The notes beneath the pieces were generated by a model that worked only from the letters and a program-made list of their open reading frames with translations, was not told the DNA's origin and ran no database searches. Of a stretch of DNA of 42,024 bases, positions 40,295 to 42,024 are shown piece by piece (within the stretch, counting starts at the first letter, position 1; the number at the start of each line of letters is the position of its first letter). Origin of the DNA: Gammaproteobacteria bacterium. Lineage in GTDB: Bacteria; Pseudomonadota; Gammaproteobacteria; JADZEE01. Both the position numbers and the translations under genes were made by a program. The stretch is taken from assembly GCA_020850735.1 (NCBI GenBank), contig JADZEE010000094.1, positions 1 through 42,024 of the forward strand, given 5' to 3'.

Positions 40295-41970
40295 GACTGG
40301 AGTTCCTCGTCTGTGCTGCGGGGTGCGGTTGCGATGTCGCGCGTGCGCCCGGAGTCGCGATAGACCCGCTCCGGCTGCGTGCGCAGAAGCTCGATGCAGT
40401 GGCGCTCCTGCGGTTTTTCGGACGCCGTCTTCGGGATCTCGTCGAGCACCTGGATGAGACCCGGCACGGCGTTGCGGTCGAGCTCGCGGTGCAGGTGCGC
40501 ATACAGCGCCTGGGGAACGAAGCGCGCGCGGTCGCGCGCCACGACCGCCGCGACGACGTCCTTCTCGCCGGGTGCGCCCGAGCTCGAATCGATGCCGTAG
40601 ACGAATACGTCGTCGACGCTGTCGAAGCGGCTGATGGCCCGCTCCACGAACGCCGGATTGACGAAGTCGCCGTTGTGGCGGATACCGCCGCCTTTGCGGT
40701 AATGGAAATAGTACCAGCCGTCGGCGTCGCGGCTGCCGATGTCGTCCGTGCGGAACCAGCCGCCGCGCGTCTTCGCCGCCGAGGCCTCGGGATTGCGGAA
40801 GTAACGCACCGGCGCCACGCTGCCGTCGGCGTTGCGGAACACGATCTCACCGGGTGTGCCGTCGGGCACCTCGCGGTCTTCCTCGTCGACGATGCGGGCG
40901 ATGAGGCTCGGTGGCGGCCGGCCGATGCTGCCGACCGGGCCGGTGCCCGGCGGATTCATGCACAGGCCGCCCTCGGCCGTGCCGTAGAACTCGAAGATGT
41001 CCACCCCGAAGCGGCGCGCGAACTCCTCCCAGATGGCCGCCGGCATACCGGCGCTGAGCACGTAACGCACGGGATTGTCGGCATCGTCGGGCCGCTCGGG
41101 CTCGGCGAAGATCGCCGTCGTCATGCCGCCGAGCAGGGTGAAGTTCGTGCAGCCGTAGCGGCGGGTGATGTCCCACAGCCGCGACTTGCTGAAGCGCTGG
41201 CTGATGACCGCGCACAGCCCCATTTTCAGCGCGTTGCCCAGGGTGATGATCTGCGCATTGGCGTGGGTCAGCGACAGTCCCGTGTAGGGCCGATCGTCCG
41301 GCCGCAGGCCGATGACCGGGCCGAGCGAGGCGATGGCGTGATAGCGCGCGTAGGGCGCGAGGATCGCTTTCGGATCGCCGGTCGTGCCGGAGGTGTAGAG
41401 CATCTGCATCGGCGTGTCCGGATCGGTGACGGCGATCTCGAGCGCCGGCACCTCGGCCGGCAGCCGCTCGGCGAGTGATCGTATCTCCACGCCCGCCGCG
41501 GCGGGCGCGGCGCCGGCGTCGATTACCCACAGCCACTCGAGCCGCGGCAACGCCGGGGCGACCGCGTGCAACGGCGCGAGCACGTCGGCGGCGCACAGCG
41601 CGCCGCGGCAGCCGGCGAACTCGAGCATGTAGCGCAGCTTGTCGCCGCGCGTGCGCGGATCGATCGGCACGAACACCGTGCCGAGGATCGAGGAGGCGAC
41701 CATGGCGTCGACGAACTGCGGTTCGTTCTGCATGACGATCGCGAACGCGTCGCCGGCGGCCATGCCCGCATCGCGCAGCGCCGCCGCCAGCCGCAAGCCG
41801 TTGTCCCACAGCATGCGGTAGCTTCGGATCGACTCGCCGAACTCGCCGTCGGCACCGACCTGCACAAAGGTGAGCACGTCCCGATCCGGATCCCGCTGCG
41901 CCCACTGGCGAATGAGCTCAGCGAAGATCGGCGCGTCCGGCAGCCCGTTGACGTCCATCCCGTTCGCCAC
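40291..41970 (-). CDS. AMP-forming acyl-CoA ligase (Bal-like candidate)
   Basis: About 559 residues, complete ANL-superfamily ligase: A3 motif YTSGTTGDPKA, A5 YGTAEGG, A7 GWFRTDD, A8 RKGGGIRHNGDFVNP and the A10 catalytic Lys519 (PKTASEKPQ). It activates a carboxylic acid to its CoA thioester with ATP. Next to an acetophenone-carboxylase-type cluster the expected substrate is the beta-keto acid made by the carboxylase, as for benzoylacetate-CoA ligase (Bal) of Aromatoleum. The sequence alone would also fit carnitine/crotonobetaine-type or other ligases. Two starts exist, GTG 41970 and ATG 41958, neither with a clear Shine-Dalgarno. A repeat copy begins 3 nt upstream of the GTG, so the native leader may have been replaced. 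Confidence 0.85.
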   Translation of the reverse strand: MANGMDVNGLPDAPIFAELIRQWAQRDPDRDVLTFVQVGADGEFGESIRSYRMLWDNGLRLAAALRDAGMAAGDAFAIVMQNEPQFVDAMVASSILGTVFVPIDPRTRGDKLRYMLEFAGCRGALCAADVLAPLHAVAPALPRLEWLWVIDAGAAPAAAGVEIRSLAERLPAEVPALEIAVTDPDTPMQMLYTSGTTGDPKAILAPYARYHAIASLGPVIGLRPDDRPYTGLSLTHANAQIITLGNALKMGLCAVISQRFSKSRLWDITRRYGCTNFTLLGGMTTAIFAEPERPDDADNPVRYVLSAGMPAAIWEEFARRFGVDIFEFYGTAEGGLCMNPPGTGPVGSIGRPPPSLIARIVDEEDREVPDGTPGEIVFRNADGSVAPVRYFRNPEASAAKTRGGWFRTDDIGSRDADGWYYFHYRKGGGIRHNGDFVNPAFVERAISRFDSVDDVFVYGIDSSSGAPGEKDVVAAVVARDRARFVPQALYAHLHRELDRNAVPGLIQVLDEIPKTASEKPQERHCIELLRTQPERVYRDSGRTRDIATAPRSTDEELQS

Positions 41971-41972
41971 TC

Positions 41973-42000
41973 AAACCGGGGTCAGAATCGCATTTACGCA
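41973..42000 (+). repeat. Diverged GGGGTCAGAATCG repeat copy abutting the ligase start
   Basis: AAACCGGGGTCAGAATCG then CATTTACGC. It shares the AAACCGGGGTCAGA head with the 6.6-kb and 12.6-kb copies but has AATCGCATTTAC instead of GTCGAATTTTCC. It lies just upstream of the ligase start codon, in the place where its promoter and ribosome binding site would be expected. Confidence 0.75.
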
Positions 42001-42024
42001 GCAAGCCCCCGGCGCAGCAGGGCG

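Overview
The window is high-G+C DNA (by eye about two thirds G+C). It is consistent with a metabolically versatile environmental proteobacterium, probably gamma- or betaproteobacterial. Pointers are a DUF1329 protein, a PEP-CTERM protein with a sigma-54-like promoter, PAPS-type CysH, a spinster-type MFS carrier, several catabolic enzyme families and scattered GGGGTCAGAGTCGAATTT repeats. No rRNA, tRNA, CRISPR array or phage gene was seen.

Region 1 (1-4.1 kb, minus strand): a truncated ThDP enzyme, a DUF1329 envelope protein with its own strong promoter, palindromic operator and terminator, then an FAH-family hydrolase/lyase and a D-2-hydroxyacid dehydrogenase. Region 2 (4.2-11.2 kb, plus): a helical protein of unknown function, a 4-hydroxylaminobenzoate-lyase-like protein, a glutaredoxin-DinB fusion, a four-copy palindromic repeat, then a MetE-like zinc methyltransferase-fold protein, an orphan molybdopterin hydroxylase large subunit and an Asp/Glu/hydantoin racemase. 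Region 3 (11.2-20 kb): an MscS channel, the PEP-CTERM protein, the MFS carrier, a pyruvate/indolepyruvate-decarboxylase-type enzyme followed by a truncated 3-hydroxyacyl-CoA dehydrogenase, cysH and a radical SAM protein.

Region 4 (20-27.3 kb) is visibly more A+T-rich and looks like an acquired or decaying island. Two degenerate 44-bp direct repeats (20031-20074 and 26215-26258) enclose two paralogous surface-carbohydrate proteins, a CDP-glycerol-glycerophosphotransferase-like protein, an internally deleted IS3-family element and a 2OG-dioxygenase-like gene. Just outside lie a frameshifted carboxymuconolactone-decarboxylase-family gene and a PQQ beta-propeller remnant.

Region 5 (27.4-42 kb) is the most coherent system. 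Five minus-strand genes (36387 down to 28711) match, in order and approximate size, the acetophenone carboxylase subunits ApcA-E: HyuA-like, small zinc-ribbon protein, HyuA-like, HyuB-like and a UROD-like fifth subunit. A COG0523 metallochaperone GTPase follows them. A FixL/FixJ-type two-component system is divergently transcribed from apcA, and the shared promoter region holds a CTACGGG-N12-CCCGTAG inverted repeat. Further along lie an AMP-forming acyl-CoA ligase (the role of Bal in acetophenone degradation) and a translationally coupled saccharopine-dehydrogenase-fold protein. My inference is a regulated ATP-dependent ketone carboxylation module: ketone to beta-keto acid to its CoA ester. 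The substrate is not determined by the sequence.
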